From NCBI RefSeq assembly GCF_003122205.1, contig NZ_QEYE01000001.1, forward strand, positions 266,367 to 330,366: 64,000 bases of DNA, written 5' to 3'. Positions 26,018-35,160 of the stretch are shown here, piece by piece. The notes under the pieces were generated by a model. It saw only the letters and a program-made list of their open reading frames with translations. It was not told the origin of the DNA and searched no databases. The position numbers were made by a program, and so were the translations under genes. Numbering within the stretch: position 1 is the stretch's first letter; each line of letters opens with the position of its first letter. Source of the DNA: Maritimibacter sp. 55A14 (GTDB taxonomy: Bacteria > Pseudomonadota > Alphaproteobacteria > Rhodobacterales > Rhodobacteraceae).

Positions 26018-26281
26018 TTACATGCCAAGTGCCTCGCGGTAAAGCTCCAGGATCGCCTCTTCCTCGCTCAACTCCTGCGGGTCCTTCTTGCGCATCGCCA
26101 CGACCTTGCGCAGCACGCGCGTGTCGTAGCCGCGCGCCTTGGCCTCGGCCATGACCTCCTTCTGCTGATCGGCGATGTCCTTCTTCTCGGCCTCCAGCCG
26201 CTCGAAGCGCTCCACGAAGGAGCGCAGCTCCTCCCGCGTCACGCGCGTGGTCTCCGAAATGCCGTCGCTCTCGTCGTTCAT
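26018..26281 (-). CDS. gapR: GapR-family (DUF2312) DNA-binding protein
   Basis: An 87-residue protein of the GapR/DUF2312 family. The helical sequence has the family pattern: [20 protein letters not shown], then [20 protein letters not shown] and [22 protein letters not shown]. In Caulobacter GapR is a nucleoid protein that binds overtwisted AT-rich DNA ahead of replication and transcription forks. The ATG at 26281 is preceded by GAGGACAGGCAGG. An in-frame extension to 26365 adds low-quality residues and is rejected. The N-terminus here is short and acidic ([14 protein letters not shown]). It is convergent with tyrS. Confidence 0.9.
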   Translation of the reverse strand: MNDESDGISETTRVTREELRSFVERFERLEAEKKDIADQQKEVMAEAKARGYDTRVLRKVVAMRKKDPQELSEEEAILELYREALGM

Positions 26282-26361
26282 CCTGCCTGTCCTCGTCTCT
26301 GTCGCGGACCCCGTTCCTAGAGCGCGCGCGCGCGCCCCGCAAGGCCCCCGAATGCGGGGTG

Positions 26362-27858
26362 TCACACCAGTCCCTCGAGACCCTCCAGCAGCGGCCCCAG
26401 ATGGGCCTCATAGCGCCGCCAGTCCTGCGAGCTGCCGCGATAGACCGGCCGGCGGACCTGCGCGGCGCTGGCCGTGCTGACCGCGCGGGCCGAGCGGTGC
26501 GGTGCCAGGCAGGCCGCATCCCAGTCCAGCCCGCAGGCCGCCAGCAACCGCCGCGTGCCCGCCTCCGGGTCTTCGGTGAAGGCCTCGTAATCCAGATCGG
26601 CGATGCGGCCGGGCAGACACGCGTGCCAGCGCGCCATCAGATCGGCATACATCCGGTAATAGGCCGCGATATCGGCAAGGTCGCAGGCAAAACCCGCCCG
26701 CGCGCTGGCAAACCAGGTACGGAAGACCGACCAGCAGACGGCCCGCGCGTCGCGCCGCAGATGGATGACCGGGGCCTCGGGAAAGGCCGCGGCGATCAGC
26801 CCGGCCAGCAGGAAATTCTGCGGCATCTTGTCGGTGACGAACGCGCGCCCCGCGCCGCGCTGCGCCAGCCCGGCGAGATAGGCCTCGCGCAGCACTTCCA
26901 GGCCCGTGCGATCCGGCCCCGCGAAGCCCGGATCGGCGGCGGCGCGCAAGAGCGGCCCGGCCGAGCGGCTGAGCAGTTCCAGCTCGCCCTCGCCCGCCAC
27001 GTCGCGGTGGCAGGCCAGGACCTGTTCGATCAGCGTGGTGCCCGATCGCGGCATTCCGACGATGAAGATCGGACAAGGCGCGGCGCGGCGGCGCGGCGCC
27101 AGCGGCGGGGCGGTCAGCCGCGCTGCCCGGTCGAAGAGCGCACGGTCGGCCTCGATCCGGTAGTCCAGCGCGGATTTGCGCAGCGCGCCGGCACGGGCGA
27201 AATGATCGAAGGCCGCCGCCGTCTCGCCCAGATCGTCGTGCGCCTTGCCCAGCGCGTGATGGAGCATCGCCCGGCCGGTGGCGTCGCGGCCCGGATCGGC
27301 GGCAAGCGCTTCCATCCGGTCGAGCCGCGAATCGCCGGGCTGTGCGGGTGCCACGAGCCCCAGCGCCATATGCGCGGCGGCATGATCCGGATCGGCTGCC
27401 AACGCGCGCCGGTACGCCTCGGCGGCTTCCGCCATCCGGCCCAGATCCTGGAGCGCGACCCCCATCCCGAACTGCGCCGCGGCGCGTTCGGGCGCAAGCT
27501 CGGCGGCGCGGCGGTGGCTCTCCAGCGCCGCCTCCGCCCGGCCCGCCAGGCGCTGCACATCGCCCAGCCGGCTCAGCACCCGCGCGTCGCCCGGCGCCAG
27601 GCGCAGCGCCTCATCGAGGCTCGCGATCGCGGCCAGGTGCCAGGCCCCCGCACTCAGCTTCTCGCCGAGTCCGTAATGGGCGCGCGCCGCGTCGGGCTCG
27701 GCGTTGAGCGCGCGCAATTCGGCCAGCACCTTGCGGTTGCGCGGGAAGCGTTCCAGCACTGCGGCCAGCAGGTCGAACGCAGCCTGCGGGTCGCCCTCGC
27801 GGGCAAGCCGCCGGGCGCGCGGCACCGCCTGCGCAACATTGGGAAGCGGTCCGGCCAT
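26362..27858 (-). CDS. TPR-repeat sulfotransferase
   Basis: A 498-residue protein in two parts. Residues about 1-230 are Ala-rich helical repeats of TPR type (for example [52 protein letters not shown]). Residues about 235-495 form a sulfotransferase domain with the PAPS-binding loop [17 protein letters not shown] and a downstream region [16 protein letters not shown] fitting the 3'-phosphate-binding motif. Such proteins transfer sulfate from PAPS to unknown acceptors, possibly proteins or glycans. The ATG at 27858 has GGGCAGG upstream. A TTG seven codons earlier is less likely. No signal peptide is visible. Acceptor unknown. Confidence 0.85.
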   Translation of the reverse strand: MAGPLPNVAQAVPRARRLAREGDPQAAFDLLAAVLERFPRNRKVLAELRALNAEPDAARAHYGLGEKLSAGAWHLAAIASLDEALRLAPGDARVLSRLGDVQRLAGRAEAALESHRRAAELAPERAAAQFGMGVALQDLGRMAEAAEAYRRALAADPDHAAAHMALGLVAPAQPGDSRLDRMEALAADPGRDATGRAMLHHALGKAHDDLGETAAAFDHFARAGALRKSALDYRIEADRALFDRAARLTAPPLAPRRRAAPCPIFIVGMPRSGTTLIEQVLACHRDVAGEGELELLSRSAGPLLRAAADPGFAGPDRTGLEVLREAYLAGLAQRGAGRAFVTDKMPQNFLLAGLIAAAFPEAPVIHLRRDARAVCWSVFRTWFASARAGFACDLADIAAYYRMYADLMARWHACLPGRIADLDYEAFTEDPEAGTRRLLAACGLDWDAACLAPHRSARAVSTASAAQVRRPVYRGSSQDWRRYEAHLGPLLEGLEGLV

Positions 27859-27975
27859 CCTGCCCTGCCCCGTCTGCAATTCTTTGCCGGGCCGAACGTA
27901 GGGTCAGGCCCCGTTATCTGCAACCCGCCAGCGCGGATGCTTGCGCGCGAACCGGCGGCGGGGTATTGGCGGGCC

Positions 27976-28191
27976 ATGGAATGGCTCGTCTATATCGGCG
28001 CGGTTTTCGCGCTCGCCGGGTTCGGCCTGCTGGTCTGGTGCATCCTGCGTGTGGCCCGGGCGCGGCGCGCCAACCTCTCCGACGAGGCGCTGCGCGCCGA
28101 GGTGCAGAAGGTGGTGGCTCCCAATCTGGGCGCGCTCTTTCTGTCGGCTCTGGGGCTGATGATGATCGTGGTGGGCCTCTTTCTGAACTGA
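27976..28191 (+). CDS. Small membrane protein, 71 aa
   Basis: I do not recognise a named family. The protein has two hydrophobic helices, residues about 4-26 (LVYIGAVFALAGFGLLVWCIL) and 50-70 (LGALFLSALGLMMIVVGLFL). They flank a charged cytoplasmic-looking loop RVARARRANLSDEALRAEVQK. The length, layout and codon use match a genuine small inner-membrane protein of Rhodobacteraceae. It is divergent from the sulfotransferase and ends four bases before the convergent hydrolase stop. Confidence 0.75.
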   Translation: MEWLVYIGAVFALAGFGLLVWCILRVARARRANLSDEALRAEVQKVVAPNLGALFLSALGLMMIVVGLFLN

Positions 28192-28195
28192 CCGC

Positions 28196-29185
28196 TCAGA
28201 GCCCCGCCACCCAATCCAGTATCTCCGCGACCATCGGTCCGGTCTGGCCGGGGCTCAGGATGTCGCCGGCGATGACATGGGCGAACGGGTCGTCGCCCAT
28301 CCCCATGCGGCGCGGAGCGACCGTCACCGGTCCGCCCCAGCGCCCTGCCACCAGCCGGGCCGCGGCCGGGTCCACCACCTGGTCCGCGTCGGAGAAGGTG
28401 AAGAAGGCGGGCAACGCGAGCGCGGAGTAGTCGCGCGCCCGCGCTTCGGCCACCATCGCGGCCATCGGCACCAGCGCCTCGGTGGGATAGCGCGTGGTCC
28501 AGTAGCGGGCGTGGGCGTCGTTCTGCGCCGCGAAGCTCCGCTCCGCGCCTGCGATCAGTGGCACCCAGCGACGCGCGTAAGGCAGGGTTAGCAGCGCGGC
28601 GGCCGGGTTCTGCACCCGGAAGTTGGGCGAGACGAAGACAAGCGCGTCGATCTTATTGGCCAGGTCGGGCTCCGTCGTGGCGAGCGCGGCCAGCGTGGCC
28701 CCGGTGGAGGTGGCAAGCACCAGCACCCGGTCGCCCAACCGCCGGCCGATGGCCAGCGCCTCTTCCGCGTCACGCCACCAGGCTGCGACTCTGGCTTCGG
28801 CCAGCGCCGCCCCGCCGCGCCCGTGTCCGGCGAGCCGCGCGAAATAGAGATTGGCGCCCAGCCCTTCGGCGAGCCTGTCGGGCACCGGGCGAATCTCCTG
28901 CGAGGTGGCCGAGAAACCGTGCAGATAGACCACCGCCCAGCCAGTGCGCGCGCCGGGCTCTCCGGCCCAGAGGACGTGCTTTTCCGTACCGGACGTGATG
29001 TCGGTGAACCGCGCCTCCCGCCCCGCCAGATAGGCGTCAATGTCGGCGCCGATCACGGCCGGGTCGAAGGCCGGGCCGCGCGCCACCGGCTCTCGCGGCC
29101 CGTAGAGCGCCAGCAGCACGCCGGCGAGCGCAAGCGCGGCGAGAGCGACCAGCGCGCCCTTCAGGACGCGGCGCAACGCGCTCAT
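28196..29185 (-). CDS. Alpha/beta hydrolase with N-terminal membrane anchor
   Basis: A 329-residue protein. Residues 1-28 (MSALRRVLKGALVALAALAL and following) form a signal anchor or cleavable signal, so the enzyme probably works on the periplasmic side. The hydrolase core shows AVVYLHGFSATSQEI (oxyanion region), the nucleophile region VLVLATSTGATLAALA with Ser in place of the classic GxSxG, a likely acid in FFTFSDADQVVDP and a late His (DPFAHVIAGDIL). It overlaps the next gene upstream by ATGA, so two alpha/beta hydrolases are made together. Substrate unknown; lipase or esterase activity is plausible. Confidence 0.82.
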   Translation of the reverse strand: MSALRRVLKGALVALAALALAGVLLALYGPREPVARGPAFDPAVIGADIDAYLAGREARFTDITSGTEKHVLWAGEPGARTGWAVVYLHGFSATSQEIRPVPDRLAEGLGANLYFARLAGHGRGGAALAEARVAAWWRDAEEALAIGRRLGDRVLVLATSTGATLAALATTEPDLANKIDALVFVSPNFRVQNPAAALLTLPYARRWVPLIAGAERSFAAQNDAHARYWTTRYPTEALVPMAAMVAEARARDYSALALPAFFTFSDADQVVDPAAARLVAGRWGGPVTVAPRRMGMGDDPFAHVIAGDILSPGQTGPMVAEILDWVAGL

Positions 29186-29931
29186 CCGGCGCGCTCGAGC
29201 ACTTCGGCCAGGCTCTGCTCGATCAGCATCAGGCATTCGGGGTCCGAGAAGCGGTGATCGGCGCCCTTCACCAGCGTCAGCCGGATATCCCCGCCGTCGG
29301 CATGGTCGAGAAGCCTGAGTGCGACCGAGATGTCCACATCGGCATCCGCCGTTCCTTGCAGCAGCCGCACCGGAAAGGGCAGCGCCAGCGGGGCGCGCAG
29401 CACCAGATGTGCGCGCCCGTCCTCGATCAGGCGGCGGGTGATGCGGTAGGGCTCGTCGGAATAGTCGGAGGGCATGTCCACATGGCCCGTATCCATCAGC
29501 GCCGCGCGCTGCGCGGCATCGAAACCCGCCCACATGCTGTCCTCGGTGAAATCCGGCGCGGCGGCGATGCCGAGCATCCCGGCGATGCGGCCGGGCCGTG
29601 CCTTCGCGGCCAGGAGCGCGATCCAGCCACCCATCGAAGAGCCGACCAGTACCTGCGGCCCCTCGGTCAGCGCGTCGATGGCTGCGACCGCGTCCTCGGC
29701 CCAGTCGCCGATGGCCCCTTCCAGGAAAACGCCGGAGGACTGCCCGTGGCCCGAATAGTCGAGCCGCAGAAAGCTTCGGCCCATCGCGCGCACCCAGGCT
29801 TCGAGATGGAGCGCCTTGGTGCCCTCCATGTCCGAGCGGAAGCCGCCCAGAAAGACCACGCCGGGGCCGGAACCCGAACTCTGCTCATAGGCGATGTGCC
29901 GGCCCTGCGGCGTGTCGAGAAATTGCGGCAT
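29182..29931 (-). CDS. Alpha/beta hydrolase, ABHD10-like
   Basis: A 249-residue cytoplasmic alpha/beta hydrolase with the nucleophile elbow GSSMGGW, the early segment PGVVFLGGFRSDMEGTKA, and a GTADADVDISVALRL acid-loop region followed by LVKGADHRFSD with the catalytic His. The FLGGFRSDMEGTKA stretch recalls the ABHD10/palmitoyl-thioesterase-like group, from memory. It sits first in a two-gene operon with the anchored hydrolase and is 81 bases downstream of the rpoH stop on the same strand. Substrate unknown. Confidence 0.85.
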   Translation of the reverse strand: MPQFLDTPQGRHIAYEQSSGSGPGVVFLGGFRSDMEGTKALHLEAWVRAMGRSFLRLDYSGHGQSSGVFLEGAIGDWAEDAVAAIDALTEGPQVLVGSSMGGWIALLAAKARPGRIAGMLGIAAAPDFTEDSMWAGFDAAQRAALMDTGHVDMPSDYSDEPYRITRRLIEDGRAHLVLRAPLALPFPVRLLQGTADADVDISVALRLLDHADGGDIRLTLVKGADHRFSDPECLMLIEQSLAEVLERAG

Positions 29932-30012
29932 GCGGCCCTCCCCGGCGCTGGCTTCTTCCAGTGCCGCGGAGCCTAGCGCGCCGGGCGCGCGCCGCGCAAC
30001 AGCGCCCCGGCG

Positions 30013-30897
30013 TCAGCCCGCGCCGACCTTCCGCGCCTCGGCCGGGAGGGCGGCGCGCATCGCGTCGGTCAGCCGCTCCAGCCCGCGCTCCTCCAACTGA
30101 CGTATACGTTCCTTGGAGACACCCATCTGCACACCCAGTTCCGACAGGGTCGGCGGATCCTCCGTCAGGCGGCGTGCAACGACGATGCTGCGCTCGCGCT
30201 CCGGCAGGGTCCCGAGCGCATCTTCCAGCGCGTCGTGAAGCCGCGCACGGTGGCTGCGCTCCATCACCTCGTCGGCGCCCAGCGGCGTCTCGTCCTCCAG
30301 CAGGTCGAGCCATTCGCGCCCGTCCTCGTCGGCGCGCTGCGGCGCGTTGAGCGACATGTCCGGTCCGGACATGCGCCCGAGCATGTCGCGCACCTGCTCC
30401 TCGGGCACGTTGAGCTCCCGCGCGATGGCGCCGACCGGGTCGCGGGCGGCGGGGCTGTCGGGGTCGTCGGCGGCGCGGCGTTCGATCTGCGCGCGCACGC
30501 GGCCCAGATTGAAGAAGATCGACTTCTGCGGCGCCGTGGTGCCGGTGCGCACGATCGACCAGTTGCGCAGGACGTAGTCGCGAATCGACGCCTTCACCCA
30601 CCAGCTTGCATAGGTGGAGAAACGCGCGCCGTGGTCCGGGTCGAACTTTTCGGCCGCCTTGAGCAGGCCGAGATTGGCCTGTTGCAGCAGGTCCTCCTGC
30701 GACAGCCCGTAGCGGCGGAACCCACGCGCCAGTGACACCGCCAGCCGCCCATAGGCATTGATCAGGCGGTGCAGCGCGGCCTCGTCGTGCTCGTCACGCC
30801 AGGCGCGCGCCAAGCGCTGCTCGGTTTCGGCATCGAGCATTTCCGTAGCCATCGCCTGCTTGCGGAAATCGCGATCCGCGCTGACATGCATGTTCAT
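30013..30897 (-). CDS. rpoH: RNA polymerase sigma-32 family factor RpoH
   Basis: A 294-residue group 3 sigma factor. Region 2 includes LINAYGRLAVSLARGFRRYG, DLLQQANLGLLKAAEKFDP and the core DNA-melting ARFSTYASWWVKASIRDYV. The RpoH box, QKSIFFNLGR, lies at residues 124-133. Region 4 ends with LSELGVQMGVSKERIRQLEERGLERL. Rhodobacteraceae usually carry two RpoH proteins; RpoHII acts in oxidative or singlet-oxygen stress. The low similarity of the spacer and the absence of an obvious heat-shock operon here do not decide which one this is. A GGGGGAA ribosome site precedes the ATG. It diverges from a Cys-rich MarR-like gene. Confidence 0.93.
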   Translation of the reverse strand: MNMHVSADRDFRKQAMATEMLDAETEQRLARAWRDEHDEAALHRLINAYGRLAVSLARGFRRYGLSQEDLLQQANLGLLKAAEKFDPDHGARFSTYASWWVKASIRDYVLRNWSIVRTGTTAPQKSIFFNLGRVRAQIERRAADDPDSPAARDPVGAIARELNVPEEQVRDMLGRMSGPDMSLNAPQRADEDGREWLDLLEDETPLGADEVMERSHRARLHDALEDALGTLPERERSIVVARRLTEDPPTLSELGVQMGVSKERIRQLEERGLERLTDAMRAALPAEARKVGAG

Positions 30898-30962
30898 GGC
30901 GTTTCCCCCGGAGTTAGTAGCGTGTCGAAACTATTTCCCAAAGCGCCGGTCTTGTCAAGATA

Positions 30963-31565
30963 ATGTCGGAACGCTATTTCACCGTCATGACAGCGTCACG
31001 CAGGGCGGCGCATTGCGCCGAGTTGATCATCCATCTTGCCCGGCTCGCCCAGAGCGGCGAGACCGATCCGCGCCTGACGCCAGCACAATGGACGGCGCTG
31101 CGCTATTTCGCGCGCGCCAACCGGTTCTCCCGGACGCCATCGGCCTTTTCCAGCTTTCACGCCACCACGCGCGGGACCGCCTCGCAGACCGTGAAATCGC
31201 TGGTTGCGCTGGGGCTGCTCGAAGGCCAACGCAGCGAGGCGGACGGGCGTTCCACGCTCTTCGAGCTGACCGCGACGGGGCACGCGCTGCTGGAGCGCGA
31301 TCCGCTCTGCTGCCTGACCGCGGCGCTGGACGGGCTCGCGCCCGAGACCCGCGCCGCCCTGCTGGACGGGTTGCGCGACGTGCAGACCGGGCTGGCTTCC
31401 GCCCGCGGGACCGAGCATTTCGGCACCTGCGGCGATTGCTGCCACCGCGAGAAATCCTCGGGCGGGGGATGCTACTGCGCCTCGGTGCTCGCGACCGTGC
31501 CCGAGGGTGAGGAAGGCAAGCTCTGTATCGGCTTCGCGCCGCGCGGCGGCAGCGGGCCGGCATGA
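30963..31565 (+). CDS. MarR-like regulator with C-terminal cysteine cluster
   Basis: A 200-residue protein. Residues about 15-140 look like a MarR winged helix domain: LTPAQWTALRYFARAN, then SFHATTRGTASQTVKSLVALGLLEGQRSEADGRSTLFELTATG with the DNA-reading helix and wing. The last 45 residues are unusual, with Cys156, 159, 160, 170, 172 and 188 (CGDCCHREKSSGGGCYCASV). A CC pair also lies at 116-117. This arrangement suggests metal or Fe-S binding, or thiol-based sensing. It diverges from rpoH across a 65-base gap and overlaps the next small gene by ATGA. ATG 30987 is an alternative start. Target and signal unknown. Confidence 0.8.
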   Translation: MSERYFTVMTASRRAAHCAELIIHLARLAQSGETDPRLTPAQWTALRYFARANRFSRTPSAFSSFHATTRGTASQTVKSLVALGLLEGQRSEADGRSTLFELTATGHALLERDPLCCLTAALDGLAPETRAALLDGLRDVQTGLASARGTEHFGTCGDCCHREKSSGGGCYCASVLATVPEGEEGKLCIGFAPRGGSGPA

Positions 31566-31888
31566 CGGAAACCCTGCCGAACCGGCTGCGCGCGTATGTC
31601 ATGGGCCTGAAACGCCGGGATCTGCCAATCGCTTACGCCGCACTGGCGCAGGCGCTTGACGTGCCGGGTCCGGGCCGGATCGCCCGGCTGGGCGCGGCGC
31701 TGGAGACGTTGATGGCCGAAGATCAGGCCGCCGAGCGGCCCTTCCTGGCCGCGCTCGTGATCAGCCGCAGCGGCAGCGGCATCCCGGCGCCGGGATATTT
31801 CGACGCCGCCACCGCCCTGCGCGGCACACCCGATCACGACCACGCGGCCGAGATGGCCGCGGCCCTGCGCCATTATTTCACGGGCTGA
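31562..31888 (+). CDS. Small uncharacterised protein coupled to the MarR-like gene, 108 aa
   Basis: I do not recognise this protein. Its ATG overlaps the regulator's stop as ATGA, so the two are co-translated. The sequence is soluble-looking. A basic N-terminal part (NRLRAYVMGLKRRDLPIAYAALAQALDVPGPG) resembles a helical DNA- or nucleotide-binding lead. It is followed by LGAALETLMAEDQAAERPFLAALVISRSGSGIPAPGYF, and a C-terminal DHDHAAEMAAALRHYF segment contains two His and Asp residues that could bind metal. The ISRSGSGIPAPGYFD stretch is the most conserved-looking part. Codon use is normal for the window. Confidence 0.7.
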   Translation: MTETLPNRLRAYVMGLKRRDLPIAYAALAQALDVPGPGRIARLGAALETLMAEDQAAERPFLAALVISRSGSGIPAPGYFDAATALRGTPDHDHAAEMAAALRHYFTG

Positions 31889-32001
31889 CTGACGCGAAGG
31901 CGCGTTGACTTCCCGCGCCGGTCCGTCCAAAAACCCTTCCCGACACATCTGACCCGCAACCGGGCGTTTCGTAGGCGCCAAACCGACGAGGAGACAGGCC
32001 G

Positions 32002-33948
32002 ATGGCCGATATTTCCCTGACATTTCCAGATGGCAACGCGCGCAGCTTCCCGCAGGGCGTCACCCCCGCCGATGTCGCAGCCGAGATATCCAAGTCACTG
32101 GCCAAGAAGGCGATCTCGGCCACCGTGAACGGGCGGCACTGGGATCTGCAATGGCCGATCGAGGACGACGCGACGATCGCAATCCACACGATGAAGGATG
32201 AAGATCAGGCCAATGAGCTGATCCGCCACGATCTGGCCCATGTCATGGCCCGCGCAGTGCAGGAGCTCTGGCCGGACGTCAAAGTCACCATCGGCCCGGT
32301 CATCCGGAACGGCTGGTATTACGATTTCGACCGCGAGGAGCCCTTCACCCCTGAAGACCTGGGCGCGATCGAAAGGAAAATGAAGGAAATCATCAACCTG
32401 CGCGATCCCGTCAGGACCGAGGTCTGGGACCGCGACCGCGCGATCCAGCACTACAGGGACACCGGCGAGCCCTTCAAGGTCGAACTGATCGAGGCGATCC
32501 CCGAGGGCGAACCGGTGCGCATGTACTGGCACGGCCACTGGCAGGATCTGTGCCGCGGCCCGCATCTGCAGCACACCGGCCAACTGCCCGCCGACGCCTT
32601 CAAGCTGATGAGCGTGGCGGGCGCCTATTGGCGCGGCGATTCCAACCGCCCGATGCTGCAGCGGATCTACGGCGTGGGCTTCACCGGCAAGGAAAAGCTC
32701 AAGGCGTATCTGACCTTCCTCGAAGAGGCCGAGAAACGCGACCACCGCAGGTTGGGCCGCGAGATGGAGCTGTTTCACTTCCAGGAAGAAGCGCCCGGCA
32801 TGGTGTTCTGGCATCCCAACGGATGGTCGATCTACCGCACGCTCGAAGACTACATGCGGCGCAAGCTGGACCGTGCCGGTTATCGCGAGATCAACACACC
32901 TCAGGTCGTCGACCGCAAGCTGTGGGAGGCCAGCGGGCACTGGGACAAATACCGCGAGAACATGTACATCACGGAGATCGACGAAGAGCACGCGAATGAA
33001 AAACGCGTCAACGCCCTGAAGCCGATGAACTGCCCCTGCCATGTGCAGATCTTCAACCAGGGCATCAAATCCTACCGCGATCTGCCGCTGCGGCTGGCCG
33101 AGTTCGGATCGTGCCATCGGTACGAGGCGCATGGCGCGCTGCACGGGCTGATGCGGGTGCGCGGGTTTACGCAGGATGACGCGCATATCTTCTGCACCGA
33201 GGACCAGATCGAGGACGAATGCAGCAAGTTCATAGACCTGCTGGGTTCGATATACAGCGACATGGGATTCTCGAAGTTCGACATCAAGTTGTCGACCCGC
33301 CCCGAGGTGCGTGTGGGCTCGGACGCGGTCTGGGACAAGGCCGAAGCGGCCCTGGAAAAGGCGATCCTGTCGGTGCGCAACGATTACGAGCTCGACCCCG
33401 GCGAAGGCGCCTTCTATGGACCGAAACTGGATTTCAAGCTGACCGACGCGATCGGGCGGGAATGGCAATGCGGCACCTTCCAGGCCGATTTCAACCTGCC
33501 CGAGCGGCTGGACGCGACCTATGTGGGCGAGGACGGCGCAAAGCACCGCCCGGTGATGCTGCACCGCGCGATCCTGGGCAGTTTCGAGCGTTTCCTGGGC
33601 ATCCTGATCGAGAACCATGCCGGGCGGCTGCCGCTCTGGCTGGCGCCTCGGCAGGTCGTGGTGGCCTCCATCGTCTCGGACGCCGATCCCTTCGTGGATG
33701 AGGTCGTGGCGGCGCTCACGGCCACCGGGCTGCGGGCCGAGGCCGACACCCGCAACGAGAAGATCAACTACAAGGTGCGGGAGCATTCGCTGGGCAAGGT
33801 GCCGGTGATCCTGGCTGTCGGCGCGCGCGAGGTCGAGGCGCGCAGCGTCTCGATGCGGCGGCTGGGCGACAACCGTTCCGAAGTGGTGGCGCTGGAGGAC
33901 GTGGTCGCGCATCTGGCCGCGGAGGCCCGCCCGCCCGACCTGCGCTGA
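32002..33948 (+). CDS. thrS: Threonyl-tRNA synthetase
   Basis: A 648-residue class II synthetase that charges tRNA-Thr and edits mischarged Ser-tRNA. Domains in order are a TGS domain (residues 1-60), the editing domain with the metal-type [16 protein letters not shown] and [10 protein letters not shown] segments, the catalytic core with zinc ligands in [10 protein letters not shown] and [27 protein letters not shown], and a C-terminal anticodon-binding domain from about residue 550 ([15 protein letters not shown]). The AGGAGACAGGCC sequence provides a strong ribosome site. No T-box or other leader structure was found in the 113 bases upstream, as expected for this phylum. Confidence 0.97.
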   Translation: MADISLTFPDGNARSFPQGVTPADVAAEISKSLAKKAISATVNGRHWDLQWPIEDDATIAIHTMKDEDQANELIRHDLAHVMARAVQELWPDVKVTIGPVIRNGWYYDFDREEPFTPEDLGAIERKMKEIINLRDPVRTEVWDRDRAIQHYRDTGEPFKVELIEAIPEGEPVRMYWHGHWQDLCRGPHLQHTGQLPADAFKLMSVAGAYWRGDSNRPMLQRIYGVGFTGKEKLKAYLTFLEEAEKRDHRRLGREMELFHFQEEAPGMVFWHPNGWSIYRTLEDYMRRKLDRAGYREINTPQVVDRKLWEASGHWDKYRENMYITEIDEEHANEKRVNALKPMNCPCHVQIFNQGIKSYRDLPLRLAEFGSCHRYEAHGALHGLMRVRGFTQDDAHIFCTEDQIEDECSKFIDLLGSIYSDMGFSKFDIKLSTRPEVRVGSDAVWDKAEAALEKAILSVRNDYELDPGEGAFYGPKLDFKLTDAIGREWQCGTFQADFNLPERLDATYVGEDGAKHRPVMLHRAILGSFERFLGILIENHAGRLPLWLAPRQVVVASIVSDADPFVDEVVAALTATGLRAEADTRNEKINYKVREHSLGKVPVILAVGAREVEARSVSMRRLGDNRSEVVALEDVVAHLAAEARPPDLR

Positions 33949-34225
33949 CGCGCCGGGCACAAAAAAGGCCGGGAATATGCATGCAAGCCCCTTACCGGCT
34001 GCGTTGTGGATCGCGACTGGCTTCAGGCGCGATCTGCAACCGCGCACTGACTGCTTTGAGCCACAGTGCTTGGTGCTGCGCTATGCATGAATGTCCATTT
34101 TAAGAAGAACTGCCTTTAACCGTAACCGCGTGCTTAATCTAGGGGGTACGTCTTAAAGATGCCAAATTGGATGACTAATGTCATGGCCGAAGAAATGCGT
34201 TGAATAACAACCGACAGGCGATGAC

Positions 34226-34945
34226 ATGACAAAGATCAGACGTCTTTCGATGCTGGGCAGACGTCTTTCGATGCTGGGCAGACGTCTTTCGATGCTGGGC
34301 AGACGTCTGGTCATTGGGGCGACGTGCGGCGTTTTCGTGCTATCCAATGTTGCGATGTCGCAAACCTCTAAGGCCTCTGACGGTCCGAGATTCCTAGGGG
34401 TCGGAGAGCGAAGCAGCATGTTTAAAGACGCCCCTATACCGGATGAATGCGACTTCATTTCCTACAACGTCAGTTTTTGTACTGATGGGACAGATTGGGT
34501 ATTGGAACGTAAACCGATACACGGTGAACAAGCGCTTTATCAGCTTTCCGAAGATCGCCGCGCGTCATTTACGGTGATCCCTATGAAAAAAAACGCTGCG
34601 CTCAACCTTACCCCGGTTGAAATAGAAACACTGTTAGATCAGCGAATTTTTGCGGACGGTCCACGGGGCCAAATGACAATCGAGACAAATGCCTCAGAAA
34701 TACTAGTGCCCAATGGAGGGATACTGCATAGGCGGGCTTTTGTCAGAGACACCGAAGGCCATGTCCACCTGTTGCAGGTTACTGTGTCGACACTCAACTA
34801 TGGACTTGGCTTTTTTGAAACGACGATGGCGCTTTCCAGCACAGTTGAAACACCACAGATTTCAGAGGAACACTTTGCTTTTCACGATGAGTTTCTCAAA
34901 ATCATACGGATATCAATAAGCGTCAAGGGGGTTCTGACCTATTGA
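34226..34945 (+). CDS. AT-rich orphan gene: exported protein, 239 aa, with repeats in its signal region
   Basis: I do not recognise the family. The N-terminus is basic and repetitive: SMLGRRL occurs three times from a 21-bp tandem repeat. It then becomes a hydrophobic signal (LVIGATCGVFVLSNVAMS) with a likely cleavage near AMSQT. The mature part, about 190 residues, is mixed and has two Cys in CDFISYNVSFC. Base composition is clearly more AT-rich than neighbours, with many A/T third positions, which suggests recent transfer. The gene stands alone between thrS and a convergent gene. The 277 bases before it hold a short palindrome (ATGAC-TAAT-GTCAT at 34171-34184) and nothing else I can name. 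Confidence 0.75.
   Translation: MTKIRRLSMLGRRLSMLGRRLSMLGRRLVIGATCGVFVLSNVAMSQTSKASDGPRFLGVGERSSMFKDAPIPDECDFISYNVSFCTDGTDWVLERKPIHGEQALYQLSEDRRASFTVIPMKKNAALNLTPVEIETLLDQRIFADGPRGQMTIETNASEILVPNGGILHRRAFVRDTEGHVHLLQVTVSTLNYGLGFFETTMALSSTVETPQISEEHFAFHDEFLKIIRISISVKGVLTY
34238..34308 (+). repeat. 21-bp tandem repeat, about 3.4 copies
   Basis: Three exact units start at 34238, 34259 and 34280, followed by a partial copy beginning AGACGTCT at 34301. Each unit starts AGACGTCTTTCG and ends CTGGGC. Because 21 is a multiple of three, copy-number changes would add or remove the heptad SMLGRRL in the signal region without breaking the frame. Confidence 0.95.
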
Positions 34946-35017
34946 GGAAAGCCGCCATCTGCATAACCGCTGCGGACGGCAGCTCCGTCCCGCAGAGCAA
35001 ACCTCCAGGATAAAACA

Positions 35018-35043
35018 CGCCCTCGCAGACATCTGCGAGGGCG
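35018..35043 (-). terminator. Strong hairpin between convergent genes
   Basis: CGCCCTCGCAG and CTGCGAGGGCG form a perfect 11-bp stem with loop ACAT. On the minus strand it is followed by a TTTTA stretch, so it may end transcription of the gene at 35161-35727, although it lies about 120 bases downstream. It could equally protect the 3' end of the plus-strand gene. Confidence 0.55.
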
Positions 35044-35160
35044 CAAATCCATCGAGGCCCGATAAGGCAGCAAGGCAGCCCACTCGGCCCGAGGATGCAA
35101 CCAATCCCGAAAGGGGCTTGATCTGCACGTCCGGCCTTTCCGTTTTCAGGGGCGGCCGCG

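Noticed and set aside
28196..29931. Polyhydroxyalkanoate or depolymerase operon for the two alpha/beta hydrolases
   Set aside because: No family-specific motif or neighbour supports such a substrate; only the hydrolase fold is visible.
32095..34047. 650-residue open frame antisense to thrS
   Set aside because: Shadow of thrS; residues are His/Asp/Val-rich with no recognisable domain, and no ribosome site is evident.
33949..34225. Possible structured RNA between thrS and the orphan gene
   Set aside because: Apart from a 5-bp palindrome at 34171-34184 no convincing stem or known RNA motif was found, and no tRNA arms could be formed.
34238..34308. Possible CRISPR array from tandem repeats
   Set aside because: Units are contiguous with no spacers and are translated in frame.
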